Assembly (NCBI GenBank): GCA_009823395.1
Contig: CM020515.1
Location: 12,966,489-13,030,488, forward strand
Reading direction: 5' to 3'
Origin: Thamnaconus septentrionalis
Lineage: Eukaryota; Chordata; Actinopteri; Tetraodontiformes; Monacanthidae
Length of the DNA stretch: 64,000 nt
Part shown: positions 32,808 to 44,765 of the stretch, piece after piece
How the letters are laid out: each line of letters starts with the position of its first letter
How positions within the stretch are numbered: the first letter of the stretch is position 1
The notes under the pieces: generated by a model
What the model saw: the letters and a program-made list of their open reading frames with translations, nothing else
The model's database searches: none
Told to the model about the DNA's origin: nothing
Program-made: the position numbers and the translations under genes

Positions 32808-35149
32808 GTAGATTTTTTTTCTTCGATATGTATAAACCCGATTTGACTCTTTAACTGCAGCTGTGTTTGTGGAATCACAAACAAAAACAAATCAGCAATC
32901 CTGAAATACTTGATGGAATCGGTCTCCTGGACGACTTTGAGGCGACGATCCCACTTCTGTGGGCTCAGACTTGGCATTCAAAGAGCCAAGTTTACACTGT
33001 GCATTTCTGCTCTGTGCCTCCACTGTGCAGCCACCCTGTGTGTGTTCACATCTGTGGCCTCAAATCCCTTGTTTACTTTTCTGTATGCCGAGTAATGCAT
33101 GGGACCGCTGAGGGCCGCGACCGCCTCACGCTGAAGCCCAAATTTAATTTAAGACTGTGTCTGAGCTGAGTGTAAAGAGCTACATGTAAAAAGATTCAGA
33201 CCTAAATCCAGCTGTGCGATCACAGTTTTAATCTGACTTCCTTTAGCTTCTTTGCAAAACTCGTCCTAAAAACAAAATACCTAAACAGTTTGTGACATCT
33301 GTTGGTTGGATGTAGCGTCTAGACCGTAACCAAACAAAACTTGTGTAATTATCCATCTCTCACCCTCCCATGGATTTGGCGGAGCCCCTGTGCCTATAGA
33401 GCGGGATCTCGAGCGGAGGAGTGGTGCCGGCGGGGCGGCTGACGTGTGGACATTTTGCCGGATTAGCGTGATGAAACTGGGAGGTGGGGGCTGGGGGGTT
33501 GGGGGTTGGGGGGGGGGCGCAACCAGTCACTCACCACTCTTTTCTCCAGCTGTTTGTGAAGGTTTAGCGGGATCTAATCTAACGTTGGAAATGTTTCGGG
33601 CCGCTCACGTTAAACACGCCTTCTTTCTTTTTTTGTTTCTTTCTTTCTTGATTCTTTCCCTCACATCAGCGCAGCGTCTTTCTTTTTTCCACTCGCTCTT
33701 CATCTCTCGAGCCCTCTGTCTGCCGCTCTAAGGCCTTTCCGTGACTAGCTGTCATTAATCTTCCCTCTCTGGGGGCAGGATCTTGACTGCGTGCCAGAAA
33801 GCGCTCGCACAAAGCCAAGACAGCCATCCGCAAAAAGAAAACAGAGCCGCTCGTTCTTGTACCCAGTGCTGCTGCGGAGCTCGGGGCTGCGGCCGGCCTG
33901 GCTGCTGCGTACTCACAGAGGTGAACAGACGGTTGGATGTGCAACTGACGTTGCTTTCCTCGGCACAAACACATGTGCACCGTGCTTCTGTCGGGTGCAT
34001 TGTGCAGATTTTGTTCTGTGCTGTTCCTCTAAAAATTTTCCCCCTTTTAATGTCTGAGTAGGTACCTCGCCGACAGAGTCTCGTTTCATGATATTATCGC
34101 ACAATACACGCCTGCTTAGCGCCATTTGGATAAAAAAAAAAAGTACTTCAAAAGCAAGAAAAAAATATTGATTGCATCTCTCAGCTGACACGCAGCCTGT
34201 GTCTGTGCTGAATGTGATGAAGCCGCAGCCTCCAGTGTTCTCCTGGCTGTTCGTCTGACCCAGAGGCGCCCTGGGTCACATGACTGTCCCAGTAATCTGT
34301 CCGGACTGGTGCTCAGTAGGTGAACCAGCCTGCCACGTCACTCTCGCTGCGTTGGCAGCAGACTCTGGACTTTGTTTGTGTTGCAGGCAGTCTGGAGTAA
34401 CACACATACAAGAACAATTCTCACACTTGCCCCTAATAAAAAGGCAGATCCCTCGGTCGGTGCCATAAAGGGCTTCCGCGGGGTGAACAGTCCATTGTTG
34501 GTGCTATAAACGTCAGTCACGGCGGCGAGGCGGGATGCGGTGGACGAGGGCAGGAGGGAGTGTGAGTTCAGCTGTGTAGCAACACCTGCTCTTTGTCTTC
34601 CTGCTGCGAGTGCCTTGTCCTCCCCCTCCCCACTCACTCGCTCCCATGAATAGGCTGGATCTTTATCTTATCGCCAACACTGTTCGCCATCACACCCCCA
34701 CCCAGTTATTTTTCTTCTTCTTTTTTTTTACTTCCCCCTCTCCCGTGAGGGGAGAGTTATTATGATCTGCGCCATAAAAAAAAAAAAAAAAACACAAAAA
34801 ATGAAAGACTGGGGGCCACCGGCGGTGGATGTATTGCAATATCTCTGCCAAACAAGTGGCTCATTCAGGCCCCCGTCGGCCACTCCAAAGCACACACATA
34901 CTTTGCTCCCTGAGAACACTTCCCGTCCAAACTGCACAAGCCTCCGCGCTCGCGCACACACACATGCACACACACACTCCTCGTCCTACACATTCTCTCC
35001 TCTCTCAGGATTTTCATATCGTTCTCCTTTTGGCCTGCTGTTCCTCTCAACCATCCAGTACCTGTAAATTAAAATAGCAGGAGCTTCTCATGATCTAAGC
35101 TTCAGAACTTCAGCATCATAAGATGATGTTGATGTAGTTTTGTTGCCCT
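32808..35149. other. Non-coding stretch with G-quadruplex and pyrimidine tracts
   Basis: No gene seen. The strongest G-quadruplex motif of the window lies at 33,486-33,517: guanine runs of 5, 6, 5 and 10 separated by CT, TT and TT. A CTTT/TTTC-rich pyrimidine tract follows at 33,619-33,683. An A run lies at 34,776-34,791 and a short CA tract at 34,956-34,977. Confidence 0.55.
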
Positions 35150-35345
35150 TGGCACTCTTTACTAGGCAGGTTTCCACTGACCTGTGTTACCTGGACACAC
35201 GTAAAGTTATAAATTAAGTCTTTGGTATGACCCCAACAGGGATTGAACCTACAACCTACCAGTCTCAGAAAACTCTACCATAAAGCAACTGACCCCTGCC
35301 AGTTTAAAGGATATTATAAGATTGCACTTGTCCTCAATTCTGTGA
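35150..35345 (-). mobile_element. Decayed tRNA-derived SINE
   Basis: Read on the minus strand, 35,300 down to 35,225 has a tRNA-like layout: GGTAGAGTT (A-box-like), then about 25 bases, then GGTTCAATCCC (B box at about 35,238-35,249) and TTGGGGTCATACC. The internal pol III promoter pattern supports a tRNA-derived SINE head. No intact cloverleaf can be drawn, so it is not a functional tRNA gene. Confidence 0.5.
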
Positions 35346-37660
35346 ATAATAAAGCTTAAACATACTCTCTTGCGAATGCGGATCCACGCTAATGATGGCG
35401 AGGAGCGCATCAAAACTTGTGCGCTCCTTCCTAAGACAGTGCCATTTGCATGCCAGGCCACTAGTTGGCAGTGTAATGACAGGACAGACAACCACTGGGT
35501 GCCTATGTCCTACTACAGAGCGATGGACACTGAAGTGGGCACTGAAAAATCACGCGCTTGACTGCTGGTTATGCGTGTTGTAGCCGCAGGTCCTCAGCTG
35601 GTTGGCACTGCCAGTGATGCTGCTGCTTTACCGAAGCTTTTGCTTTGTGGATCTGATGTCGAAACGTGCCGTGTGAACGTGACCTGTAATGAATGCAAAA
35701 ATCTCTTTGAGGAGAATGTCAAGTGAGGAATGAAGCGCTTATCATTGTGGGAGGACTTTCCTGTCACTTTTTTTTTCCTGCGCTCTCAACTCTAAGCAAC
35801 TGTTAAGGCTACCGTTCTATCAGACTGTTGTTGTTGTTATTGTTCATTGACACGGTGCTGGGAACGGGACGTTTCTGCGGTTCTAGAAGCAGGAAAGACC
35901 GGCAGTCTCAACAAGTAACACACATGTTGACAGCCAGCCAGTAAACAAGGTTATTATGTCACTTTCTGTTGTAGATGTTGTGATGCTGCTGCTTCTATTC
36001 AAAGCTTTTACCCCCCCTAGCGCGTAGTAGTCTGCCTTTTGTACACGGCTCCTTTTAAATACCCCAAAAGGCATTTGAAATGAGCTCTGAGCTCGCTCTT
36101 CAGCCAGAGCCAGGATGAATAGGGATGATCCCATCTTAACGTGTCCTCCATTGTTCACACAGCGAGGGAGTTTTGCCCTGGATTGAGATGAAATGAGCGA
36201 TAAATTAGACTGTCTGTAATTTCTTTTTTTTAGCAAAACACTTTCAAGTGCAGCCCTCCCTAAGCTCACTTTCCCCTCTTCTCGAGGCAAGAGGCGCTCG
36301 CTCGTTCGTATTTCATGGCGTGTGGCCGCGGGGCGAACACATTAACCTGCCTCCGCTGTCACGCTAGCTCCCTGTTGGGTGAGTCAGCGCCGCCGCGGGA
36401 ACTCACTTCTTTGCATACCGTTCTCACACATCAAAGACGGGGCCGCAATGCGACTCCGCACGCAGTCTTTCGAATCCATTGGCTCGCGCCGTCCCACCAG
36501 AAGGGCCTGGGAAGGGTATGGAGTGGGGTTGGTTGATGGCGAAGCGTCGCCCCGAAGGTCAGTGGGGAAAGGGCAGTTTTACAGTCCGCACCAAGCGCAC
36601 TTGGATATGCTGGTCTGAGAGGCGCTGACATGGCTCCATTGTTGTGGTTGCTGGATGCATCACCTGCGGGTTTCCCGTTGTACGGAGCAAAGAGACACGA
36701 GTCGTAATCCATGGCGTGGCTGTCTGCGGAGAGGAAGCGTCAGCCAAAGTGGCGGCTGACGTTGGCGCCTTTTAATGCTTTTACAAGAAGCAGTGAATCA
36801 TAGGAGCTGAATGCGCGGCACATTGAGGATAGAGTAACAGACAGGCCGCATTCAGAGCAGATTGATGGGAAATCTCAGTGGCAAGTCATTTTGTTTGTTT
36901 GCATCCTTTTTGGTAAAATCATACTTTGCGGTTATGATGCTGCACCAGCAGGCTGGAAAAGCTGCTATAAGGCAGAATGAACTGGACTCATGAATACAAA
37001 AGTGGAGTCATGTAGATGAACATCATGGACCTTTATTTTGTTCTCTAAATTTAGATTAAAAAAAAAAATGCCTCTCAGTTTTTCTTAATTTTCTTCATTT
37101 TGTTTTTCCTGCAGCCGCTGCTTTTGTTTTTGAACCGTCTCTCCGAGGAAGCAGCCATTGTGTTGCAGCTCAACCCCGTTGGGTCGTCAGGGAAGGACTC
37201 TTTACAAACGCCTGCCTGACGTGAGCAGGAAGAAAGTGATGCTCCTGCTTTGGCGCGCCAACACGAGCCCCCACTCTACTGCCTCTGCCGAACGATTATC
37301 TGGCATATATACTAAAAAAATGAGTAATACATTTCTGTTGAAACTGCAACATGTTGCGTTTTAGATTAATTTATACAGAGAAAAAGCTGCAGATTCTTTA
37401 TCTCAAAATGAAGCGGCTGCATATTGCGTTTGGCCCTGAGCAAAACTAGAACAACTGTCAAGAAAATAGTTAGCCCTCTGTTTAAAGCATCCAGCAAGGA
37501 ACGCTCACTTCTAACTTCCTGCAAAAAAAAAAAAAATGTTGCTTGGGTGTCCCCATGATGAACAAAAAAAAATTAAGGCACTCACGAGGCAGAACATCAG
37601 GCTTATTGTGCTGCCACTAGCCTGAGCAATGTATCATGCCCTTTGTGACATCATCAAGGA
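35346..37660. other. Non-coding stretch, no gene seen
   Basis: CpG-rich at 36,290-36,620, which might be a minor island, but no splice donor or core promoter element stands out. A runs at 37,056-37,066 and 37,521-37,533. Confidence 0.45.
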
Positions 37661-37714
37661 AAAGACCAGCCTATAAAGACCAGCCTACGAAGACGGGACC
37701 AGAAAGACCAGACT
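37661..37714. repeat. Imperfect minisatellite of AAGACCAG units
   Basis: Four degenerate units built on AAAGACCAGCCTA with a period of about 12-17 bases. Confidence 0.6.
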
Positions 37715-38269
37715 GGTCCGACTGTATCTCTCCTCACTCCACAGTGAAGGCGCTCTTCATATTCTGAAAGGCCTGTTGTTTTTGACCCGGCACCAGGCGC
37801 ACCTTGTTGTCAGCACAATGAGCTCTTTTTCAGCTCTGACCCAGCTGTCGCACTTCATAACCAGGGCATCCAAATGGCTTTGTGGACAAAAGCAATTGTT
37901 CCCAGCGAGAGCATAGAGCAACAGCTGAGGCAGGCGTGAAACAAAAGACGCAGGCAGGCAGGCAGGCAGGACGGGGCGGGAGAGATAAGAATGGAGATTA
38001 AACGCTAAAGAGGAGAAGCGCGCGACACTAAAGATTACTGTTGTCTTCGGTGACATCAGGGTATCAAGCGCGCGGCGGTGAGTCTCTGGTGTATCACTGC
38101 GCTCTCAACAGCTTCCCTAGTCCCCCCCTCGCCCACACAGCTCCTTTTGTCTCGGCGTTCTTGTCCGTGCGCTGCAGTGACGAGGCGCAGACAGATTATC
38201 TAGTTTCAGTGGCTTTTCCAGCGCCGCGGAAAGGGCCGGCACAACAATAGGTAACTTGTTGTAGGCACA
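37715..38269. other. Non-coding stretch with a (CAGG)5 repeat
   Basis: A CAGG tetranucleotide tract lies at 37,951-37,970. Nothing else recognised. Confidence 0.55.
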
Positions 38270-38400
38270 ACAAACCTAATATTCATTTAACGTGGCTGCT
38301 CGCCGCCGGTACAGTGACTGTTGGTATTTGCATAATACACCCCACCTCAGAGAGAGGGCTGCTAATTGGGCCGGTTGGACGGAGCCCTAGGGGCCGGCGA
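38270..38400. promoter_or_regulatory. Candidate conserved non-coding element
   Basis: Non-repetitive block with TAATATTCATTTAAC, TATTTGCATAAT (octamer-like) and GCTAATTGGGCC motifs. Inference from texture only. Confidence 0.22.
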
Positions 38401-39684
38401 TGAAAGAGAGTGGGGGGTGCGGAGGGCGCGCCGCAACTATCAATGGGGGACACAACAATGCAGGGATTGAAATGATTCCTGTTATGCTTGCGTTGCACAT
38501 CTCAGACAGTCTGACTTTTCCATTAGGAGAGAAGAAAAGCTTCAGAACACAGCAGTCACAGCGAATCCACTTCAGTTTGAGTAGAGGCACTGAAAATCCT
38601 GTATTGAGATGAACGTCACTTCACGGGCGCTCTCTAAAATCCGTTTGTGTCCCCTCTTCTACTTGCCTTGCTTTCCAGTTTGTGACCTCACAACGGGCTG
38701 TGGGGTTACTCCACGATGTGGTATTTTCCCCACCTGCCGACTCCTGCCTATAGTAACCACCTTTTTTGGACTGCAAGATTTTACAAAGGTGATGGTGATG
38801 TGGGAAATCGACCCTTGAGATTGACAGAGTCAAGAAAGAGAAGAATTTGTCGCAGAGCAAAGAAGTGGACAGGCGTGTTCCACTCACTCCATTACAAGTC
38901 AAAAATTATAAAAGGAGAAAAAAAGGCTGAAACTTTAGCTTTAAGATGTAAAAACTACACAATGTAAGCTGCTTTAAACCTGAAGGTCGCTGCAAACAGA
39001 GGGCTAAAGTAACCTTTCCGGGAGATATCTGCAGTTTGTTCAATTAATCATCACGAGGCTGATTCTGTCCAGAATCTCAGAATGGCTCTAGGATGGGACC
39101 TTTATGATACATATTTTTCAGGGATCCTTGTGCTGTCACTTTCTGTTCTGTAACTTTCCTTTCATGTTTATTTATTTATTTATTATTATTTAGTTTTTTT
39201 TTGCCAGTAAGCAGCACGCAAATATCTGTGCAGACTTGCACCTGTGTGTGGGTGTGTTTGATGTCGGCAACAAGCTGAGAAGATGCTGCTGGTGTGCGCC
39301 GGTGCCTCGTTCTCCTGGTAACATCCACAAGCTTCCCAAGAAGTCGTTGCGTCTCCCGAGTTTAAGAGCGCTCTGTGTGACTGACGCTGGCAAAAGCTTG
39401 CAAGCCAGATCCCAAAGTGTTTTATGAGTTTTTCCCCTTCGGTGCTTGACAGCTGTTCGATTGCCGTCATTGGTGTTCGCCAATAAATTCTCCACGCGCT
39501 GTTGGCACTGGTTAAAATTTGCGATGCCAAGCTCAAAAAACCCCTGCAAGGGGCAAGAAATGAGATTGAACATTTTGAATTCTAAATTTCTAATGATGTT
39601 TTTGCAGCACACAAATTTGTACAAAAACATGTGCCCGTTGGCTGGAGCTCATGAGTGTGCAGGATTCTAGTATAGAGACGCCTT
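38401..39684. other. Non-coding stretch, no gene seen
   Basis: An ATTT/TTA-rich tract lies at 39,168-39,192. Overlapping frames of 116 and 146 codons on the minus strand (39,186-39,630) show no known domain. Confidence 0.45.
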
Positions 39685-39860
39685 TGGCTGCGTTCAGACT
39701 GCAGGCGAATCTGATTCAAATCGATTCCTTCTTAAATCAGATTTTTAGGGCTGACTGTCCACACTGTTTTTAGCAAGTGACAGGTTACTGTAGCAATGAC
39801 GTCGGAGCGGAGGCGTCGTCCAGCGCGTGTAGCGTGTGACGTCATATAATTGCAACAGCG
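39685..39860 (+). mobile_element. Probable fragment of a fish non-autonomous DNA transposon
   Basis: GGCTGCGTTCAGACTGCAGG, then AATCTGATTCAAATCGATT, TGTCCACACTGT and AGCAAGTGACAG, resembles one arm of a common fish repeat whose ends read TGCGTTCAGACTG. The opposite end was not found. The name and superfamily are from memory of the pattern and are uncertain. Confidence 0.4.
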
Positions 39861-40213
39861 GCAAAAACTAAATGGACTTGTTGTAATACATGACCTGGAA
39901 CTTGGCTTGAATGGAGCCATCTCCCCACAGACTGATGAGGCAATAAGGTTCCTCCTCTGTCCAGGGACTGCTGTTTTCTCCAAACGATTTAGGTGCTTTA
40001 CAACCAATTACAGATCGGTCTGTTCCAGGATGTTTGGGAATTTATCAACATGAGAGAGAGAAAAAAAAGAAAACTGAGAAACCTAATGACCTGCATAGGA
40101 AACAGGTGCTGAGTCAGTGAGTGACTGGAATGCCAGAAGAATGGGGAGGGAGTGTTGGTTGGGGAGAGTGTGAGTAACTCTGCAAGGTGTGCGTGTGCGT
40201 GCGAGAAGGCAGA

Positions 40214-40217
<4 letters not shown>
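39861..40217. other. Non-coding stretch, no gene seen
   Basis: Ends in a GA-rich region. Nothing recognised. Confidence 0.5.

Positions 40218-40289
<72 letters not shown>
40218..40289. repeat. Compound microsatellite (GA)n then (TG)n
   Basis: About 20 GA units (40,218-40,257), a TTG junction, then about 15 TG units (to 40,289). Same purine-then-TG/CA design as at 609-741. Confidence 0.95.
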
Positions 40290-40290
<1 letters not shown>

Positions 40291-40597
40291 TAACGCTGAG
40301 TGGAATCCAGGGAGCCGAGCAGAGAACAAGGGGAGGAGACTCTCCGGGGATTGCGTGCGGACATCAAATGTTTACCTGTAACAAAAAGAAAGGGGAAGGT
40401 GTAGAAGGAAAAAAAAAGGAGGGGAAGAAAAAAAAGAGGCCGTGGTTTACAGGGGTGGGCGGAGACCCAAAGCCTACAGCGCGAGCTTCGCACGCAACTT
40501 AACAATACTACCTTTATGAAGAGCGTATTGCGTTAGTCATTGAGCACACGCGCTTCGCTTACTCACATGCACGCACACGCTCCACACACATGCGTGT

Positions 40598-40598
<1 letters not shown>
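40290..40598. other. Non-coding stretch, A/G-rich
   Basis: A- and G-rich around 40,380-40,440. No gene seen. Confidence 0.5.

Positions 40599-40642
<44 letters not shown>
40599..40642. repeat. (CA)n microsatellite
   Basis: About 22 CA units, preceded by imperfect CA/TG repeats from about 40,564. Confidence 0.95.
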
Positions 40643-40644
<2 letters not shown>

Positions 40645-41304
40645 CATGAAAGATACTGGTGGATTTGAACAGGAATAGGAAGTCAATGGTGGCGCTGAGG
40701 CTGTAGTTTTCCATGTTATAGGGGAGGAAAGAGGGACTTTGTGACGTCTGAGCAGTTTGAATCAAAGACGCCCGGCTTCCTGCGCGACATCTCACACATT
40801 TTCACCAAATGTTGCCGCCTGCTAAGCAGCTCCATCTGCCCAAACAGCTGGAGTGTCTGTCGTGGCAGAAACGTCCGAGGCTTTGGCTGCCGGCCGGCGC
40901 TCTCTGGAAGCGGAGGTTCTCCCCTCCCCTGCTCCTTTCGACCCCTCACCGCAGGCGGCCGTGTTCCTTTTTTCATCGTAACTGGCCGACAAATCATGGG
41001 AGCGTGCGGGTGGGACCCTCCCCCCGCCCTCTCCCCCGCTGCCGCCGCTGGGCCACCGTGATTTACAATCTACTTCTCCCGCCGTCCTCTGATCCGCTGT
41101 ATCTTGATTCTCCCGTCTCGATCTGCGTCGAGGACAAAAGGGCTCTTCTGCTGATGCGCGGCCGATAACGACAGTCACACTGCAGCTTATCTGTCCAGAA
41201 TCAACTGTCTGTAATGTAGAAATTTATAGTCACGACTCCGCTGAAGCGTTGTTTTATTTATTTATCTACAGTATTTATTTTTCTTTTCGCAAGATTTCAC
41301 TTCA
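40643..41304. other. CpG-enriched non-coding stretch
   Basis: CpG dinucleotides are frequent at 40,860-41,165, with open frames on both strands (for example 40,741-41,061 and 40,822-41,178) that overlap each other and show no domain. High GC alone explains the open frames. Confidence 0.4.
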
Positions 41305-41945
41305 AAAGGTCAATGAGGTCAAAGTGGGCAGACTGGTTGGAGACCACAGAAAGGCCACAGTAGCTGCGTTTCCGTTAGAGTTTTTCCCAAAACAAAAGAA
41401 TCTTAGAAAAGATATTTCTAAGATTTCGACAAAGTACAATTGCGATTTGCAGGCACTTCCGTTGAATGGTGGGAAACGCAGAAGCCAGAACTCTCGTAAA
41501 AACTCGTCCTGCGAGACCCGACTTTGAGGAGGATGGAGGGACATTTGGAGCAGCTATTTGAAGTGAACTGGTCACGTGACCCTGTTCGTCATGTCTGCTG
41601 ATGTGTAAATGTGAATAAAGTGCTTCCATGACACTTTTGCGATATACCTCTATATCAAAACGTCTGAAAAACCACATCATGACGGCGCCAAAACCTTTTA
41701 GCCATATTTGAGAAGTTTTTCCAAGTTTAGATATTCCCATGATCAGTTTATTAATTGCAATATTTAGGTTTTACACAATTCCAGGGGTCATGGAAACGTA
41801 GCTAGTCACTCCAACAACCACTGCACACAGCCAAGATCTGCAGAATAGCACCTCCAGACACAGAACGACTCCATGTGCAGTCTCCGGCCACTTCATTAAG
41901 GACTCAGTACTCGCAAGGTGCACCTAATAAAGTGCCCATAGACTG
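41305..41945 (+). mobile_element. Tc1-like remnant interrupted by an inner element
   Basis: The left piece (41,305-41,360) has AAAGTGGGCAGACTGGTTGG followed by AGAAAGGC-x-ACAG. The right piece (41,805-41,945) continues with CAACAACCACTG, GATCTGCAGAATA, and the fish Tc1 end CTCGCAAGGTGCACCTAATA. The two pieces are contiguous in the related fragment at 59,225-59,395, which shows that the DNA between them was inserted later. The transposase body is deleted. Confidence 0.8.
41361..41804 (+). mobile_element. TA-flanked inverted-repeat element, copy C (nested)
   Basis: This is the most complete copy: TA-GCTGCGTTTCC on the left and GGAAACGTAGC-TA on the right, about 440 bp between the two TAs. It has no coding capacity. 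The host Tc1 sequence reads ACAG before it and GTCACT after it, where the uninterrupted fragment at 59,350 has ACAG-AA-AGTCA. The TA pair is therefore present once in the empty site and twice here. A TA target duplication and short inverted ends fit a Tc1/mariner-type non-autonomous element, although the GCTGCG end is not one I can name. Confidence 0.8.
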
Positions 41946-42234
41946 TGTTTATTTGATTGGATTAGAACATAAAATCCTTCCCATCCTAATAGAAAGAAAG
42001 CGTTTCATCTGATCAACCGGCGTCTGGGTTTTTGATTAGGTCGCCGAAGCCGTCAGTCACGTTCTCTGACTGGCAGCTTGCGTGTAAAAGGACTCCTGAG
42101 GTTCTGGGGCTCTGAGGCCCCGGGGCGCCTGCGGTCAAGACAACATGTGTACTATAAATAAATTTTGACGCCGTGTGTCGTGTGAGCAGAGAAAGAGAGA
42201 GAGAGGGAGGGAGAGAGAGAAAGGAGAAGGGAGG

Positions 42235-42238
<4 letters not shown>
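41946..42238. other. Non-coding stretch, GA-rich at the right
   Basis: A GA-rich run (42,187-42,237) leads into the next CA tract. No gene seen. Confidence 0.55.

Positions 42239-42303
<65 letters not shown>
42239..42303. repeat. (CA)n microsatellite
   Basis: About 32 CA units following a GA/GGA-rich stretch, again a purine-then-CA arrangement. Confidence 0.96.
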
Positions 42304-42304
<1 letters not shown>

Positions 42305-42472
42305 GGGCTCAGGGCTTCCTCTCCTGTGAGCGTCTGCAGTCAAAGCGCAGGCACAATAGAGCGCATTGTTCAGCCGGCAGGCAGGGCCTGCCGGCTCCCT
42401 CCTCCATACCTGAGCGCGGAGACAGGTGTATTCCTCCTAGTCACGCACAGCCCTGCCACACTCCCAGCTGCC

Positions 42473-42474
<2 letters not shown>
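42304..42474. other. Spacer between two CA tracts
   Basis: Non-repetitive GC-rich sequence. Nothing recognised. Confidence 0.5.

Positions 42475-42549
<75 letters not shown>
42475..42549. repeat. (CA)n microsatellite
   Basis: About 37 CA units. Only about 170 bases separate it from the previous CA tract. Confidence 0.96.
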
Positions 42550-42551
<2 letters not shown>

Positions 42552-44639
42552 CGCAGCTTGCACAGGGCTATTACACACCCATTCAGCCCTCACACGCACC
42601 TTCTCTTTCAATCCAGTTTGGGATTTTAACCTTAAACTACCCTGAATAACCTTTTTGCTCAGCGGTGTGTGTATATTGGCGCCATGCTGTACATTTCTCT
42701 CCAAACTGAAAACAAAAGTCGTGTCTTTTCCATTCGTGCAGCGTGCCTGCGTGGTTCTTTCCTGCAGAACATTAGACGCTGATGCCAGACTGCGTTTTCT
42801 TTTTGACATGGAAACCCCCAATAAACCGAGGCACCTGCCGCCCGAGAAGTTCTCATGGTCACACTTTGCCAAGGCGGGCCGAGTGTTTGTCCAAATAAAA
42901 ATTCCCCACCCTTCCCCTCATCTCCTCTCCTCTCCTCTTCCACCCTGCTGCCGCCTTTGTCCAGCAGCAGTGGAATGACTCATGCACATGTCAGAGGTGC
43001 CGTGCAAGTCCGGGCCAAAAGTTCAGTTCGAATCTGCTCCTCGTGTGGGAAAACTTGTGGCATAAACAGCAGGCAGGAAACTTTTTTTTAAATTATTATT
43101 ATTATTATTATTATTATGATTTTTATTATTATGATTTTTTGCTGTTTGACATCAAGCATGGCAGGAGGGGGAGGGGGAAGTCCCAGAGAAGTCGATGGTG
43201 AGCACTCTAGACTTACAGCAGTAACCGAAAAACCTGCGCCGCTCAGGGTTTTTTCAGGTGCAGGAACGAGGCCAGATTTGAATGTCTCACTAATTTGATA
43301 TCAGGAAGAAGTTGCAAGGCTTATTAGACTTTGCACGCACGAGGGGTATTTCTAGCCTGTTGTTTTTTTTTTTTTTTTTTTGATGTTTGGTTTGCATCTC
43401 TGGCCTGCGTTCATTCCCACAGTAAGTCCAGGGAGCCTGACCGATGGATATTAACCTAAGCATGTGGAAAACGGCACAATTTGGCAATGCGGGACCTGGC
43501 AGCGGCTTTCCCGGCTGATGTTTACCAGACTGACTCCTGGGCAGATGTAAAAACAACAGTGGTGGCGGCGGGGGGTGGTTTTGCGTGGCCGTGAAAGGGC
43601 GCGCTGTCGTCGGGGGAGCACTTGTCATTTCTTTTCATTTTCCTCTCGTTTTCCATGATGTCACTGTGCCTGAGCGCTCCCCCAGCTGACTTAATAACCC
43701 TGCCGACGTCGCACTTATAGATAAATAGCCGCGGCGTGGTCTGCATTACTGCTGCCCCCCTCCGCCCCTCTTCCTCCTCCTCCCCCATCACTCTCTCTCT
43801 CTGTCTGTCGGGCTCGGCGTTCTCTCGCTTTTTATCCCGTCACTACGGCTCGGGCCCTCGGAGCCACATAAGGAAACATTTGTTCCCGCTCTCGTTGAAT
43901 GGAGCCTTGTGTCGGAGGTAGTCAAAGAGATACAAGGGGATAGGACATCCAAACAGTCCCAACACAAGAGCCCGGGCCCTGAAGCCCCTCTCTGTCTGAG
44001 CCGGCCCGGTAATGAATGTCCTCTAGTCTTAATCACTCTCAGAGCACACACTGGAGATATGACTGACTCCATTGTCCTCTATGTTTTCTACGTCGCGAGG
44101 GGTCATTCGCTCCCAGTAAATATTAGGTTTGTTTTACCGCCGCCGCCAGGTGATCAGCGCGCTGTTTGCACGGCCTTAGCGGGCCGAGCGGATTTCCTTG
44201 TGTGCGTCTTTCCGTAACGCCGCCACATCACATTTGAAATATATTTTTTTGTGGTGCTTTTCAACAATTACAGAATAATAATAATAATAAAAAAAAAACC
44301 CTGACTGGCCCTCTGAATTTTGGCCAATGTGTTTTCTTCTGATGCAACTGCTCACCGTTTCCCTGCCATTTGAGTTCCCAACTGTTTTGCGCTCTCTGGA
44401 TATGATTATCCCTGTCACACCAATCTGGAAAAGATCTGTGCGCACATTGGCACGCACTGACGTACGCTGCTCGCCGGCCCGAGTGGAGGAACGCAGAGCG
44501 GACACACTCGCGGGATTTTGCAACACGCCCCCAATCGGTAAGCTTGCAGATGCATGCATGTTTTGCACATGCGGACGTTAGAAAAGCAAAATGTGTTTTT
44601 CTTTACTTAAGCTTGTAATCTTCTGTTTCTAGTGTTGCC
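42550..44639. other. Non-coding stretch with TTA-rich and T tracts
   Basis: An ATT/TTA tract lies at 43,091-43,138 and a T run at 43,363-43,381. CpG is raised in patches (43,560-43,900; 44,130-44,200; 44,440-44,520). No exon recognised. Confidence 0.5.
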
Positions 44640-44765
44640 TTTCATTGCATTAGACGGAGGGTAATTCCCTCGTAATTGCCCTTCCAGTAAAATTGTCTCA
44701 GTTGTAACTTAATGTGGTCTTAATCTGTGATTAATGAGCTTGGTGATTGTTTTTGCAAGAGCCGA
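44640..44765. promoter_or_regulatory. Candidate conserved non-coding element
   Basis: A compact block with GGTAATTCCCTCGTAATTGCC, TGTGATTAATGAGC and GGTGATTGTTTTTGC motifs (several TAATT/ATTA cores). Inference from texture only. Confidence 0.25.

Noticed and set aside
35225..35300. tRNA gene on the minus strand
   Set aside because: A and B boxes are visible but the stems do not pair as a cloverleaf and a tail follows. A SINE head is the better reading. The same holds for 57,781-57,846.
40741..41178. Overlapping frames on both strands in a GC-rich block
   Set aside because: High GC reduces stops on both strands at once. The frames contradict each other and match nothing.
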